From: Pseudomonadota bacterium
GTDB lineage: Bacteria; Pseudomonadota; Gammaproteobacteria; Pseudomonadales; Pseudomonadaceae
NCBI GenBank assembly: GCA_023388335.1
Contig: JAEWGL010000011.1
Location: 1-22,162 of the forward strand
Reading direction: 5' to 3'
Length of the DNA: 22,162 nt
Positions 6,930 to 14,283 of this stretch are shown here, piece by piece. Position numbers and translations under genes: made by a program. Under the pieces are notes generated by a model. The model made no database searches, had not been told where the DNA came from, and was given only the letters and a program-made list of their open reading frames with translations. Every line of letters begins with the position of its first letter. Positions within the stretch are counted from its first letter, which is position 1.

Positions 6930-8126
6930 ATGAATCATGCCTTGACCCAGCTTCAGCCCTACCCGTTCGAGAAACTGCGCGCCCTGCTGGGCAGCGTGAC
7001 CCCGGCGGCGGACAAACGCGCCATCGCCCTGTCGATCGGTGAGCCAAAGCACGAATCGCCGGCGTTCGTCGCCCAGGCCCTGGCCGACAACCTCAGGCAA
7101 CTGGCGGTGTACCCGACCACCGCCGGCCTGCCCGCCCTGCGCCAGGCCATCGTTCGCTGGTGCGAGCAGCGCTTTGGCGTGCCTGCCGGCTGGCTGGATG
7201 CCGACCGCCATGTGCTGCCGGTCAACGGTACGCGCGAAGCCTTGTTCGCCTTCACCCAGGCGGTGGTCAACCGCGCCGATGACGGCCTGGTGATCAGCCC
7301 CAACCCCTTCTACCAGATCTACGAAGGTGCGGCCCTGCTGGCCGGCGCCACCCCGCATTACGTGCCGTGCCTGGACAGCAACGGCTTCAACCCGGACTTC
7401 GATGCCGTACCGGCCCAGGTGTGGCAGCGCTGCCAGATCCTCTTCCTCTGCTCGCCCGGCAACCCCACCGGCGCCCTGGTGCCGATGGACACCCTGAAGA
7501 AGCTGATTGCCCTGGCCGACGAGCATGATTTCGTGATTGCCGCCGACGAGTGCTACAGCGAGCTGTACTTCGACGAGGAAAACCCGCCACCGGGGCTGCT
7601 CAGCGCTTGCGCCGAACTGGGCCGCAGCGATTTCGCCCGCTGCGTGGTGTTCCACAGCCTGTCCAAGCGCTCGAATCTGCCTGGCCTGCGCTCCGGTTTC
7701 GTGGCCGGTGATGCCAGCATCATCAAGCCCTTCCTGCTGTACCGCACCTACCACGGCTGCGCCATGCCGGTGCAGACCCAACTGGCCAGCATCGCCGCCT
7801 GGCAGGACGAGGATCACGTACGCGCCAACCGTGACCAGTACCGGGCCAAGTACGATGCAGTGCTCGAGATCCTCCAGCCGGTGCTCGACGTGCAGCGCCC
7901 GGACGGCAGTTTCTACCTGTGGGCCAAGGTGCCGGGTGACGATGCCGCGTTCTGCCGCGACCTGTTCGAGGCCCAGCACGTGACCGTGGTTCCCGGCTCC
8001 TACCTGTCCCGCGACGTCGATGGCGTCAACCCGGGTGCCGGCCGCGTGCGCATGGCGCTGGTGGCCCCGCTGGCCGAGTGCATCGAGGCCGCTGAGCGGA
8101 TCAGGGCATTTTTGCAGCACCGGTAG
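6930..8126 (+). CDS. dapC: Succinyldiaminopimelate transaminase
   Basis: PLP-dependent class I/II aminotransferase that converts N-succinyl-2-amino-6-ketopimelate to N-succinyl-LL-2,6-diaminopimelate with glutamate, in the succinylase route to lysine and meso-DAP. The 398 aa length is normal. Fold-type I features: the start LQPYPFEKLRALL typical of DapC, the substrate segment SPNPFYQIYEGAALLAGA, CSPGNPTGA (the Asn that contacts PLP), AADECYSELYF, and the Schiff-base lysine K246 in HSLSKRSNLPGLRSGF. It is distinct from ArgD-type enzymes that do this job in some bacteria. It lies 22 nt after glnD, apparently as the last gene of the unit; its 3' end converges on the antiporter gene with a 44-bp gap lacking a T-rich terminator. 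Confidence 0.92.
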   Translation: MNHALTQLQPYPFEKLRALLGSVTPAADKRAIALSIGEPKHESPAFVAQALADNLRQLAVYPTTAGLPALRQAIVRWCEQRFGVPAGWLDADRHVLPVNGTREALFAFTQAVVNRADDGLVISPNPFYQIYEGAALLAGATPHYVPCLDSNGFNPDFDAVPAQVWQRCQILFLCSPGNPTGALVPMDTLKKLIALADEHDFVIAADECYSELYFDEENPPPGLLSACAELGRSDFARCVVFHSLSKRSNLPGLRSGFVAGDASIIKPFLLYRTYHGCAMPVQTQLASIAAWQDEDHVRANRDQYRAKYDAVLEILQPVLDVQRPDGSFYLWAKVPGDDAAFCRDLFEAQHVTVVPGSYLSRDVDGVNPGAGRVRMALVAPLAECIEAAERIRAFLQHR

Positions 8127-8170
8127 GTACGCCGCCGGCGCGGCGCGCTTGACTTGGGTCTTGCGGCGCT

Positions 8171-9820
8171 CTACCTGCTGCCCTGGCCCAGGTTAGCCTC
8201 GCTCATGTCCAGCTCCCCCAGCACTTGGCGTACCACCTCATCCCCCACCAGGTGCTGGCGGTGCAGGCTGTAAAGCTCCAGGCGCTGGGCGCGTAGCGCG
8301 CGCAGGCGCAACCGGCGTTCGAGCTGGTCCATCTGTTCGGCGAGGGCCCGGGCCTCGGCGCTGTCGTTGTAACTTTCCAGTTGATCGCGGTACTCGGCCA
8401 TCAAGCGCCCCTTGAGTTCCATGGCCATGGCCGCCTGGGCAGCATCCTGCGATGCGCCAGCCTCGACCACCTCTTCGGCCTCCAGAGCGTGAATGGCGGC
8501 CTCGGCGGTACGTCGCCAGGCGTCCTGGACCTCCTGATGCAAGGCCTCGTCAGGACTCCTAGTCACGCCCCGCAGCAGCAGCGGCAGGCTGATGCACGCC
8601 GAAATCAACGACAGCAGGATTACACCGGCCGCGATGAAGATCAGCAGGTCGCGTTCGGGAAACGGCGTATCAGCCGCGATCAGCAAAGGCACCGACATCA
8701 CACCCGCCAGGGTCACCGCACCGCGGACTCCGCCAAGGGTCAGCAGCCAGCACGAGCGCGCGGTAGGCACCAGCACCAACTCCGACTTGCCACGCCAGCG
8801 GCGAATCATCCCGATCGCCCGCCAGATGCTCTGCACCCAGACAAAGCGCAGCAGTACCAGCACGCCGAAGATCGCCAACACGTCCAGGCAGCGCCAGGCC
8901 AGCGTCGGCCACAGCGACGTCTCATGACTGGCCACTGCCTTGATGATGTCTGGCAACTGCAGGCCCAGCAGCAGGAAGATCAGCCCATTGAAGGCGAACT
9001 CGAGCAACGACCACACGCTGCGATTGAGCAGCCGGGTGCTGGTCTGGCGCGGCAGCAGGTCGAGCCAGCTCTGCATCATGCCGGCGGCCACCGCCGAGAG
9101 AATCCCGGAAGCACCCAGCCGCTCGGCCAGTACATAGGCCGCGAACGGCAACAACAACATGAACACCACATGGGTCGCCGGATCATCCCAGCCCCGAGCG
9201 ATCATCCAGGCGCGCAGGCGTCCAACCAACCAGCTCAGCGCCACCCCCACGGCCAGGCCGCCAACGGCTACCAGAACGAAGGTCAGGCTCGCCTCGGTCA
9301 ACGAGAACACCCCGGTGATCGCCGCCGCCAGGGCGAACTTGAAAGTCACCAGGCCCGACGCGTCATTCATCAGGGCCTCGCCCTGCAGCATGTGCATCAG
9401 CGGGGTGGGCAGCCGGTCCTGGGTAATCGCCGACACCGCCACGGCGTCGGTAGGCGACAGCACCGCCGCCAGGGCGAAGGCCACGGGCAGCGGAATGCTC
9501 GGCAGGATCCAGTGGATGAAGTAGCCGGCACCGACCACGGTGAACAGCACCAAACCCACGGCCAGGGTCAGTATCGGCCCGCGCAGGCGCCACAGTTCAC
9601 GCTTGGGCATGCGCCAGCCATCGGCGAACAGCAACGGCGGCAGAAACAGGAACAGGAACAACTCAGGGTCCAGGGCCACGTGCAGGCCAAGCGTCGGCCA
9701 GGCCAGCAATGCCCCAGCGCCAATCTGCACCAATGGCAGGGGCAGCGGGATCATCCGCCCGACCAGCTTTGAAACACTTACCAGCATCAGCAGGATGAGG
9801 ACGGTATAGGCTGACTGCAT
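8171..9820 (-). CDS. CPA1-family Na+/H+ antiporter
   Basis: Inner-membrane monovalent cation/proton antiporter of 549 aa. About twelve hydrophobic segments span residues 2-417. They include the CPA1 motifs LSPTDAVAVSAI (121-132) and EALMNDASGLV (148-158), whose Asn152-Asp153 pair is the expected ion-binding site, and the arginine-containing GGVRGAVTLAG (363-373). A hydrophilic, probably helical tail of about 130 residues follows (418-549), rich in Ala, Glu and Arg, and may regulate transport. The start MQSAYTVLILL directly enters the first membrane helix and has an AGGAA ribosome-binding site. The overall type is like NhaP/YjcE; whether it prefers Na+ or K+ cannot be told. It stands alone between dapC and the YffB-dapD unit. 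Confidence 0.9.
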   Translation of the reverse strand: MQSAYTVLILLMLVSVSKLVGRMIPLPLPLVQIGAGALLAWPTLGLHVALDPELFLFLFLPPLLFADGWRMPKRELWRLRGPILTLAVGLVLFTVVGAGYFIHWILPSIPLPVAFALAAVLSPTDAVAVSAITQDRLPTPLMHMLQGEALMNDASGLVTFKFALAAAITGVFSLTEASLTFVLVAVGGLAVGVALSWLVGRLRAWMIARGWDDPATHVVFMLLLPFAAYVLAERLGASGILSAVAAGMMQSWLDLLPRQTSTRLLNRSVWSLLEFAFNGLIFLLLGLQLPDIIKAVASHETSLWPTLAWRCLDVLAIFGVLVLLRFVWVQSIWRAIGMIRRWRGKSELVLVPTARSCWLLTLGGVRGAVTLAGVMSVPLLIAADTPFPERDLLIFIAAGVILLSLISACISLPLLLRGVTRSPDEALHQEVQDAWRRTAEAAIHALEAEEVVEAGASQDAAQAAMAMELKGRLMAEYRDQLESYNDSAEARALAEQMDQLERRLRLRALRAQRLELYSLHRQHLVGDEVVRQVLGELDMSEANLGQGSR

Positions 9821-10034
9821 ACGGCAAGGTTCCTGTGTAGTTCAAAGGCTGTTGCGGCGCCCCTCGCGGAGCAAAACATCGCGGCTGAAACAATATGTTA
9901 GCGCTTGTTGGAAACCCTCGGCCGCTGCACAAAAGTCGCAGGTCGCGCGGGAATATGTAACCCAATGCTACACGCTAGTACTCAAAGCCCGTCAACCCAT
10001 GCGCCCAAGCGTGGCGCCTCGCCCATCGATGTCG

Positions 10035-10040
10035 CATAAT
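10035..10040 (+). promoter_or_regulatory. Putative promoter of the YffB-like gene and dapD
   Basis: CATAAT lies 66 bp before the chosen ATG of the YffB-like gene in the 286-bp divergent gap after the antiporter start. The hexamer at the right distance for a -35 (TGGCGC) is poor, so the call rests on the -10 only. No other feature is evident in 9821-10106. Confidence 0.35.
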
Positions 10041-10106
10041 CGTCCCACCCAATTCTTCGAGGAGTTTCGGGGACACCCGGCTTGTCCAGGCGGCCCCAGG
10101 CATTCA

Positions 10107-10454
10107 ATGGCTAACACTCTCTACGGCATCAAAGCCTGCGACACCATGAAAAAAGCCCGCACTTGGCTTGAAGAACAAGCCATCGATTACAGCTTTCACG
10201 ACTACAAGACCCAAGGTATCGACCGTGACAGCCTGAACCGCTGGTGCGACGAGCACGGCTGGGAAGTTGTCCTCAACCGCGCCGGCACCACCTTCCGCAA
10301 GCTCGACGACGCCAGCAAGGCCGATATCGACCAGGCCAAGGCCGTCGAGCTGATGTTGGCGCAACCCTCGATGATCAAGCGCCCGGTGCTCGACCTGGGT
10401 GACCGTACCCTGGTCGGCTTCAAGCCGGACCTGTACGCGGCAGCCCTGCGCTGA
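10107..10454 (+). CDS. yffB: ArsC/Spx-family thioredoxin-fold protein (YffB-like)
   Basis: Small (115 aa) cytoplasmic thioredoxin-fold protein of the ArsC/Spx superfamily. The N-terminal strand LYGIKACDTMKKARTWLEE carries one cysteine, C11, in the position of the ArsC catalytic cysteine. The usual second cysteine three residues on is Met14, so any redox chemistry would be single-cysteine, for example glutathione-linked. QPSMIKRPVLDLGD further along is the family's conserved ArsC segment. The frame is open to 9852, and an in-frame ATG at 10029 exists, but homologues begin at MANTLYGI, so 10107 is chosen with a weak AGG ribosome-binding site. dapD follows after 35 bp and is likely co-transcribed. 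True arsenate reduction is unlikely: no ars genes are near. Confidence 0.85.
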   Translation: MANTLYGIKACDTMKKARTWLEEQAIDYSFHDYKTQGIDRDSLNRWCDEHGWEVVLNRAGTTFRKLDDASKADIDQAKAVELMLAQPSMIKRPVLDLGDRTLVGFKPDLYAAALR

Positions 10455-10489
10455 CACCGCCATCCCCTATTTGCAAAAGAGGTAACTGC

Positions 10490-11524
10490 ATGTCCACTAC
10501 TCTGTTCAGCCTGGCCTTTGGTGTCGGCACCCAGAACCGCCAGGGCACCTGGCTGGAAGTCTTCTATGCGCAGCCTATGCTCGCGCCCTCTGCTGACGTG
10601 GTCGCCGCCGTTGCGCCGATCATCGGTTACGAAGGTGGCAACCAGGCCATTTCTTTCAGCCCTGCCCAGGCTGGCCATCTGGCTGATGCCCTCAAGCACG
10701 TCGATGCCGCCCAGGCCGCCCTGCTGACCCGCCTGGCTGAAAGCCACAAGCCGCTGGTCGCCACCGTGTTGGCCGAAGACACCACACTGACATCGACCCC
10801 CGAGGCCTACCTCAAGCTGCACCTGCTGTCGCACCGACTGATCAAGCCACATGGCCTGAGCCTGGCCGGCATCTTCCCGCTGCTGCCGAACGTTGCCTGG
10901 ACCAGCCAGGGCGCCATCGACCTGGGCGAACTGGCCGAGCAACAGCTCGAGGCACGCCTGAAGGGCGCGCCGCTGGAGGTCTTCTCGGTGGACAAGTTCC
11001 CGAAGATGACCGACTACGTGGTACCCGCCGGCGTGCGTATCGCCGACAGCGCGCGCGTGCGCCTGGGTGCCTACGTCGGCGAAGGTACCACCATCATGCA
11101 CGAAGGCTTCGTCAACTTTAACGCCGGCACCGAAGGCCCAGGCATGATCGAAGGCCGCGTCTCGGCAGGCGTATTCGTCGGCAAGGGTTCGGACCTGGGC
11201 GGCGGCTGCTCGACCATGGGCACCCTGTCCGGTGGCGGCAACATCGTCATCACCGTCGGCGAAGGCTGCCTGATCGGCGCCAATGCCGGTGTCGGCATCC
11301 CGCTGGGCGACCGCAACACCGTCGAGGCCGGCCTCTACATCACCGCAGGCACCAAGGTGCACCTGCTCGACGAGCAAAACCAGCTGGTCAAGGTGGTCAA
11401 GGCGCGCGACCTGGCCGGCCAGACCGACCTGCTGTTCCGCCGCAACTCGATCAGCGGCGCGGTGGAGTGCAAGACCCACAAGTCGGCCATCGAACTCAAC
11501 GAAGCCCTGCACGCCCATAACTAA
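10490..11524 (+). CDS. dapD: Tetrahydrodipicolinate N-succinyltransferase
   Basis: Transfers a succinyl group from succinyl-CoA to tetrahydrodipicolinate, the first committed step of the succinylase route to diaminopimelate. At 344 aa it is the long DapD type found in pseudomonads and actinobacteria rather than the roughly 275 aa E. coli type. An N-terminal region of about 180 residues precedes a left-handed beta-helix made of hexapeptide repeats, seen in GAYVGEGTTIMHEGFVNFNA, GRVSAGVFVGKGSDLGGG, and GEGCLIGANAGVGIPLG. A C-terminal KTHKSAIELNEALHAHN tail closes it. ATG 10490 has a good AAGAGG ribosome-binding site 7 nt upstream. It follows the YffB-like gene by 35 bp and ends just before a hairpin terminator. 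Confidence 0.95.
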   Translation: MSTTLFSLAFGVGTQNRQGTWLEVFYAQPMLAPSADVVAAVAPIIGYEGGNQAISFSPAQAGHLADALKHVDAAQAALLTRLAESHKPLVATVLAEDTTLTSTPEAYLKLHLLSHRLIKPHGLSLAGIFPLLPNVAWTSQGAIDLGELAEQQLEARLKGAPLEVFSVDKFPKMTDYVVPAGVRIADSARVRLGAYVGEGTTIMHEGFVNFNAGTEGPGMIEGRVSAGVFVGKGSDLGGGCSTMGTLSGGGNIVITVGEGCLIGANAGVGIPLGDRNTVEAGLYITAGTKVHLLDEQNQLVKVVKARDLAGQTDLLFRRNSISGAVECKTHKSAIELNEALHAHN

Positions 11525-11551
11525 GAACCACGATGGGTTCGAAGTGATAAG

Positions 11552-11583
11552 ATCGGGTCTGGCCTAATGCCAGGCCCGATTTT
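11552..11583 (+). terminator. Terminator after dapD
   Basis: A 12-bp stem (11552-11563 with 11569-11580, one G-T wobble) encloses the loop CTAAT and is followed by TTTC. It starts 27 bp after the dapD stop codon and ends 19 bp before the csdA ATG, so it should separate the two units. Confidence 0.75.
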
Positions 11584-11602
11584 CATTTCAGGTCCCGTGA
11601 TC

Positions 11603-12808
11603 ATGTTCCAGCCCTCCCCATGGCGCGCCGATTTTCCCGCTATCGCCGCCTTGCAACGGCAGCACCAGACCTACCTGGACAATGCCGCCACGACCCAGAA
11701 GCCTCAGGCGCTGCTCGACGCCCTGAGCCATTACTATGCGCATGGCGCAGCCAACGTGCACCGTGCCCAGCACTTGCCCGGTGCCCTGGCGACCCAGGCA
11801 TTCGAGACCAGTCGCGACAAGGTCGCCACCTGGCTGAACGCCGCCGATGCCCAGCAGATCATCTTCACCCACGGCGCCACCTCGGCGCTGAACCTGCTCG
11901 CCTATGGCCTGGAGTACCTGTTCGAGGCCGGCGATGAAATCGCTGTCAGCGCCCTTGAACACCACGCCAACCTGTTGCCCTGGCAACAACTGGCACGGCG
12001 CCGCAACCTGCGCCTGGTGATATTGCCGTTGGATGGGCAGGGTCGCATCGATCAGGAACAGGCGCTGCAACTGATCGGTCCACGCACGCGGCTGCTGGCC
12101 GTCAGTCAGCTGTCCAACGTCCTGGGCACATGGCAACCACTGGCGCCGCTGCTCGCCCATGCTCAGGCCCAAGGCGCGCTGACGGTCGTCGACGGTGCCC
12201 AGGGGGTGGTCCATGGGCGCCACGACGTGCAGGCGCTGGACTGCGATTTCTACGTATTCTCCAGCCACAAGCTCTATGGTCCCGAGGGCGTCGGCGTGAT
12301 CCATGGTCGTCGCCAGGCCCTGCAGCGCCTGCGCCCTTGGCAATTCGGCGGTGAGATGGTGCAGATCGCCGACTACCACAGTGCGAGCTTTCGCCCGGCG
12401 CCATTGGGCTTCGAGGCCGGTACGCCGCCGATCGCCGGGGTCATCGGCCTGGGCGCCACGCTCGATTACCTGGGCGGCCTGGACGCCAACGCGGTGGCCG
12501 CCCATGAAACCAGCCTGCACCAGCAGCTGTTGCGCGGCCTCGCCGATCGCGAGGGCATCCGCGTGCTGGGCATGCCCCAGGTGGCCCTGGCCAGCTTCGT
12601 TATCGACGGCGTGCACAATGCCGACATTGCCCACCTGCTCACCGAGCAGGGCATCGCGGTGCGTGCCGGCCATCACTGCGCAATGCCGCTGCTCGAGGGC
12701 TTGGGGCTTGAAGGCGCGATACGCGTGTCGCTGGCCCTGTACAACGACAGTGACGACCTGCAACGCTTCTTCGACGCACTGGACCAAGCCCTGGAACTTT
12801 TGCGATGA
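11603..12808 (+). CDS. csdA: Cysteine desulfurase (CsdA/SufS class II)
   Basis: PLP enzyme that takes sulfur from L-cysteine as an enzyme-bound persulfide and releases alanine. The 401 aa protein has TYLDNAATTQKP near the N-terminus, the PLP lysine K223 in FSSHKLYGPEGVG, and the class II active-site cysteine C359 in RAGHHCAMPLLEGLG. These match CsdA/SufS rather than IscS. The frame is open 36 bp further upstream into the dapD terminator; ATG 11603 gives the family start MFQPSPWRADFPAI with AGG 10 nt ahead. csdE overlaps its stop by ATGA and tcdA lies just beyond, which argues for CsdA rather than SufS, since no suf genes are present. Confidence 0.92.
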   Translation: MFQPSPWRADFPAIAALQRQHQTYLDNAATTQKPQALLDALSHYYAHGAANVHRAQHLPGALATQAFETSRDKVATWLNAADAQQIIFTHGATSALNLLAYGLEYLFEAGDEIAVSALEHHANLLPWQQLARRRNLRLVILPLDGQGRIDQEQALQLIGPRTRLLAVSQLSNVLGTWQPLAPLLAHAQAQGALTVVDGAQGVVHGRHDVQALDCDFYVFSSHKLYGPEGVGVIHGRRQALQRLRPWQFGGEMVQIADYHSASFRPAPLGFEAGTPPIAGVIGLGATLDYLGGLDANAVAAHETSLHQQLLRGLADREGIRVLGMPQVALASFVIDGVHNADIAHLLTEQGIAVRAGHHCAMPLLEGLGLEGAIRVSLALYNDSDDLQRFFDALDQALELLR

Positions 12809-13215
12809 ACCTTTCGCAAGAGGCCAGCCAGGCGCTGGAAAGCTTCGAACAGGCCCGCGGCTGGGAGCAGCGCGCCCGCCTGCTGATGCAGTGGGGCGAA
12901 CGTCTGGCGCCACTGGATGCAGTGGAAAAGATCGAGGCCAACCGCGTGCATGGCTGCGAAAGCCTGGTATGGCTGGTGGCCGAGCGGCATGCGGGTCAAT
13001 GGCAGTTCAAGGCCGCCAGCGACGCGCGGTTGCTGCGCGGCCTGCTGGCCCTGCTGCTGGTGCGGGTGCAAGGCTTGGACAGCGCCGCGCTGGCACACTT
13101 GGACCTGCGCGCCTGGTTCACCCAGCTGGGGCTGGAACGGCAACTCTCGCCGTCACGCAGCAACGGGCTGCATGCCGTGCTGCAGCGCATGGCTCAACTG
13201 GCGTCGGACGCCTGA
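12805..13215 (+). CDS. csdE: SufE-like sulfur acceptor CsdE
   Basis: Accepts persulfide sulfur from CsdA and stimulates it. The 136 aa protein has the SufE-family active cysteine C51 in ANRVHGCESLVWL, the loop that docks at the desulfurase. A helical C-terminal half (about 75-135) completes the fold. Its ATG overlaps the csdA stop (ATGA), implying translational coupling and matched amounts of the two partners. Its 3' end overlaps the 3' end of tcdA on the other strand by 22 bp. SufE is the alternative name, but pairing with CsdA and TcdA favours CsdE. Confidence 0.92.
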   Translation: MNLSQEASQALESFEQARGWEQRARLLMQWGERLAPLDAVEKIEANRVHGCESLVWLVAERHAGQWQFKAASDARLLRGLLALLLVRVQGLDSAALAHLDLRAWFTQLGLERQLSPSRSNGLHAVLQRMAQLASDA

Positions 13216-14015
13216 GGCTTACGCTCGGCAGGGCGCCGGGCGCCCGCCACGAGTTTCTCCACCGCCTTGCTGGCGGCGACCATGCCGAAGGTCGCGGTGA
13301 CCATCATCACCGCACCAAAGCCCCCCGAGCAGTCCAGGCGTACACCTTCGCCGACGAAGCTCTTCTGCAGGCACACGCTGCCATCCCCCTTGGGGTAGCG
13401 CAGTTGTTCACTGGAGAACACACAAGGCACGCCGTAATTGCGCGAGGTATTGCGCGAGAAGTTGTAGTCACGGCGCAAGGTCGAGCGCACCCGCGAGGCC
13501 AGTGGGTCATTGAAAGTCTTGTTGAGGTCGCTGACCTGCACCTGGGTCGGGTCGATCTGGCCACCGGCGCCACCGGTGCTGATGACGGCGATCTTGCGCC
13601 GCCGGCACCAGGCGATCAGAGCCGCCTTGGCCATCACGCTGTCGATGCAGTCGAGCACGCAGTCAATCTGTTCAGTGATGTACTCGCTCATGGTGTCGCG
13701 GGTGACGAAATCTGCCACCGCATGCACGGTACAGGCCGGGTTGATTGCCCGCAGGCGCTCGGCCATGACCTCGACCTTGGGCCGCCCGACCTGCCCGTCC
13801 AGGGCGTGGGCCTGGCGGTTGAAGTTGCTCACGCAGACATCGTCCAGGTCGAACAGCGAGATCTCGCCCACGCCGCTGCGGGCCATGGCTTCGGCTGCCC
13901 ATGAGCCAACGCCACCGATGCCGACGACCGCTACATGGGCCTCGCGCAAGCGTTGCAGCCCGTCATTGCCGTACAGCCGGGCGACGCCGGCAAAGCGTGG
14001 ATCTTCTGTGGTCAT
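13194..14015 (-). CDS. tcdA: tRNA threonylcarbamoyladenosine dehydratase
   Basis: ATP-dependent E1/ThiF-fold enzyme that cyclises t6A37 in ANN-decoding tRNAs to ct6A. The 273 aa protein has the adenylate-forming nucleotide site VVGIGGVGSWAAEAMARSG (residues 31-49), the acidic strand FDLDDVCVSNFNRQ after it, and a hydrophobic C-terminal segment GFGAVMMVTATFGMVAASKAV usual in CsdL/TcdA. In E. coli the protein (CsdL) receives sulfur from CsdA-CsdE, and the three genes adjoin there too. The frame is open to 14162; the start ATG 14015 has a GGGGTAGGA ribosome-binding site and a good promoter just upstream, so the longer form is rejected. Confidence 0.93.
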   Translation of the reverse strand: MTTEDPRFAGVARLYGNDGLQRLREAHVAVVGIGGVGSWAAEAMARSGVGEISLFDLDDVCVSNFNRQAHALDGQVGRPKVEVMAERLRAINPACTVHAVADFVTRDTMSEYITEQIDCVLDCIDSVMAKAALIAWCRRRKIAVISTGGAGGQIDPTQVQVSDLNKTFNDPLASRVRSTLRRDYNFSRNTSRNYGVPCVFSSEQLRYPKGDGSVCLQKSFVGEGVRLDCSGGFGAVMMVTATFGMVAASKAVEKLVAGARRPAERKPQASDAS

Positions 14016-14042
14016 GGTCCTACCCCGAAAAAACCGGCGCGC

Positions 14043-14071
14043 ATTATAGGCCGCCAGGCGTGGAATGACAG
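14043..14071 (-). promoter_or_regulatory. tcdA promoter
   Basis: A perfect TATAAT (14048-14043) with CTGTCA (14071-14066; four of six -35 consensus bases) at exactly 17 bp spacing lies 27 bp before the tcdA ATG. This implies a very short leader and a start at 14015 rather than upstream. The rest of the 268-bp gap to the synthase gene holds only small inverted repeats (14208-14221 and 14256-14272). Confidence 0.7.
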
Positions 14072-14283
14072 CCCGGCCAGGCAGCGCGCCTGCTGTACCG
14101 ATTGGTAATCGCCTGGCCAATGCTGCTTTAATGTCTAGCAAACTAAAAGATCTGGACGACAACAGAGCGGGCCAAGAACTTCAGCCTTTGACGAAAATCC
14201 AACACGTTACCTTCCCAGGTAAAGCGTAGGTCCCGCGCTCCGATAGCGCCCGCCCGTTCCTTCCTTCGGAACCTGAACATTCT

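Noticed and set aside
6783..8120. Open frame of 445 codons antisense to dapC
   Set aside because: Shadow of dapC, whose PLP lysine and family motifs are intact; the antisense product resembles no family.
8127..8170. Terminator in the dapC/antiporter convergent gap
   Set aside because: Only a 5-bp GC stem (CGCCG/CGGCG) without a T-run; too weak to call.
8381..9772. Open frame of 463 codons antisense to the antiporter
   Set aside because: Gln/Arg/His-rich low-complexity product with no motifs; the antiporter on the minus strand has conserved membrane segments and ion-site motifs.
10107..10454. Arsenate reductase
   Set aside because: The fold family fits, but there are no arsenic-resistance neighbours, the sequence is YffB-like, and the gene travels with dapD.
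12303..13904. Open frame of 533 codons running through csdA, csdE and tcdA
   Set aside because: It lies out of frame across three recognised genes on both strands; composition is Arg/Ala/Cys-rich noise.
14102..14132. Promoter for the glucan synthase (TTGGTA with TTTAAT)
   Set aside because: Spacing is 19 bp and both hexamers are imperfect; it would leave a leader of about 145 nt, so the evidence is too thin to list.
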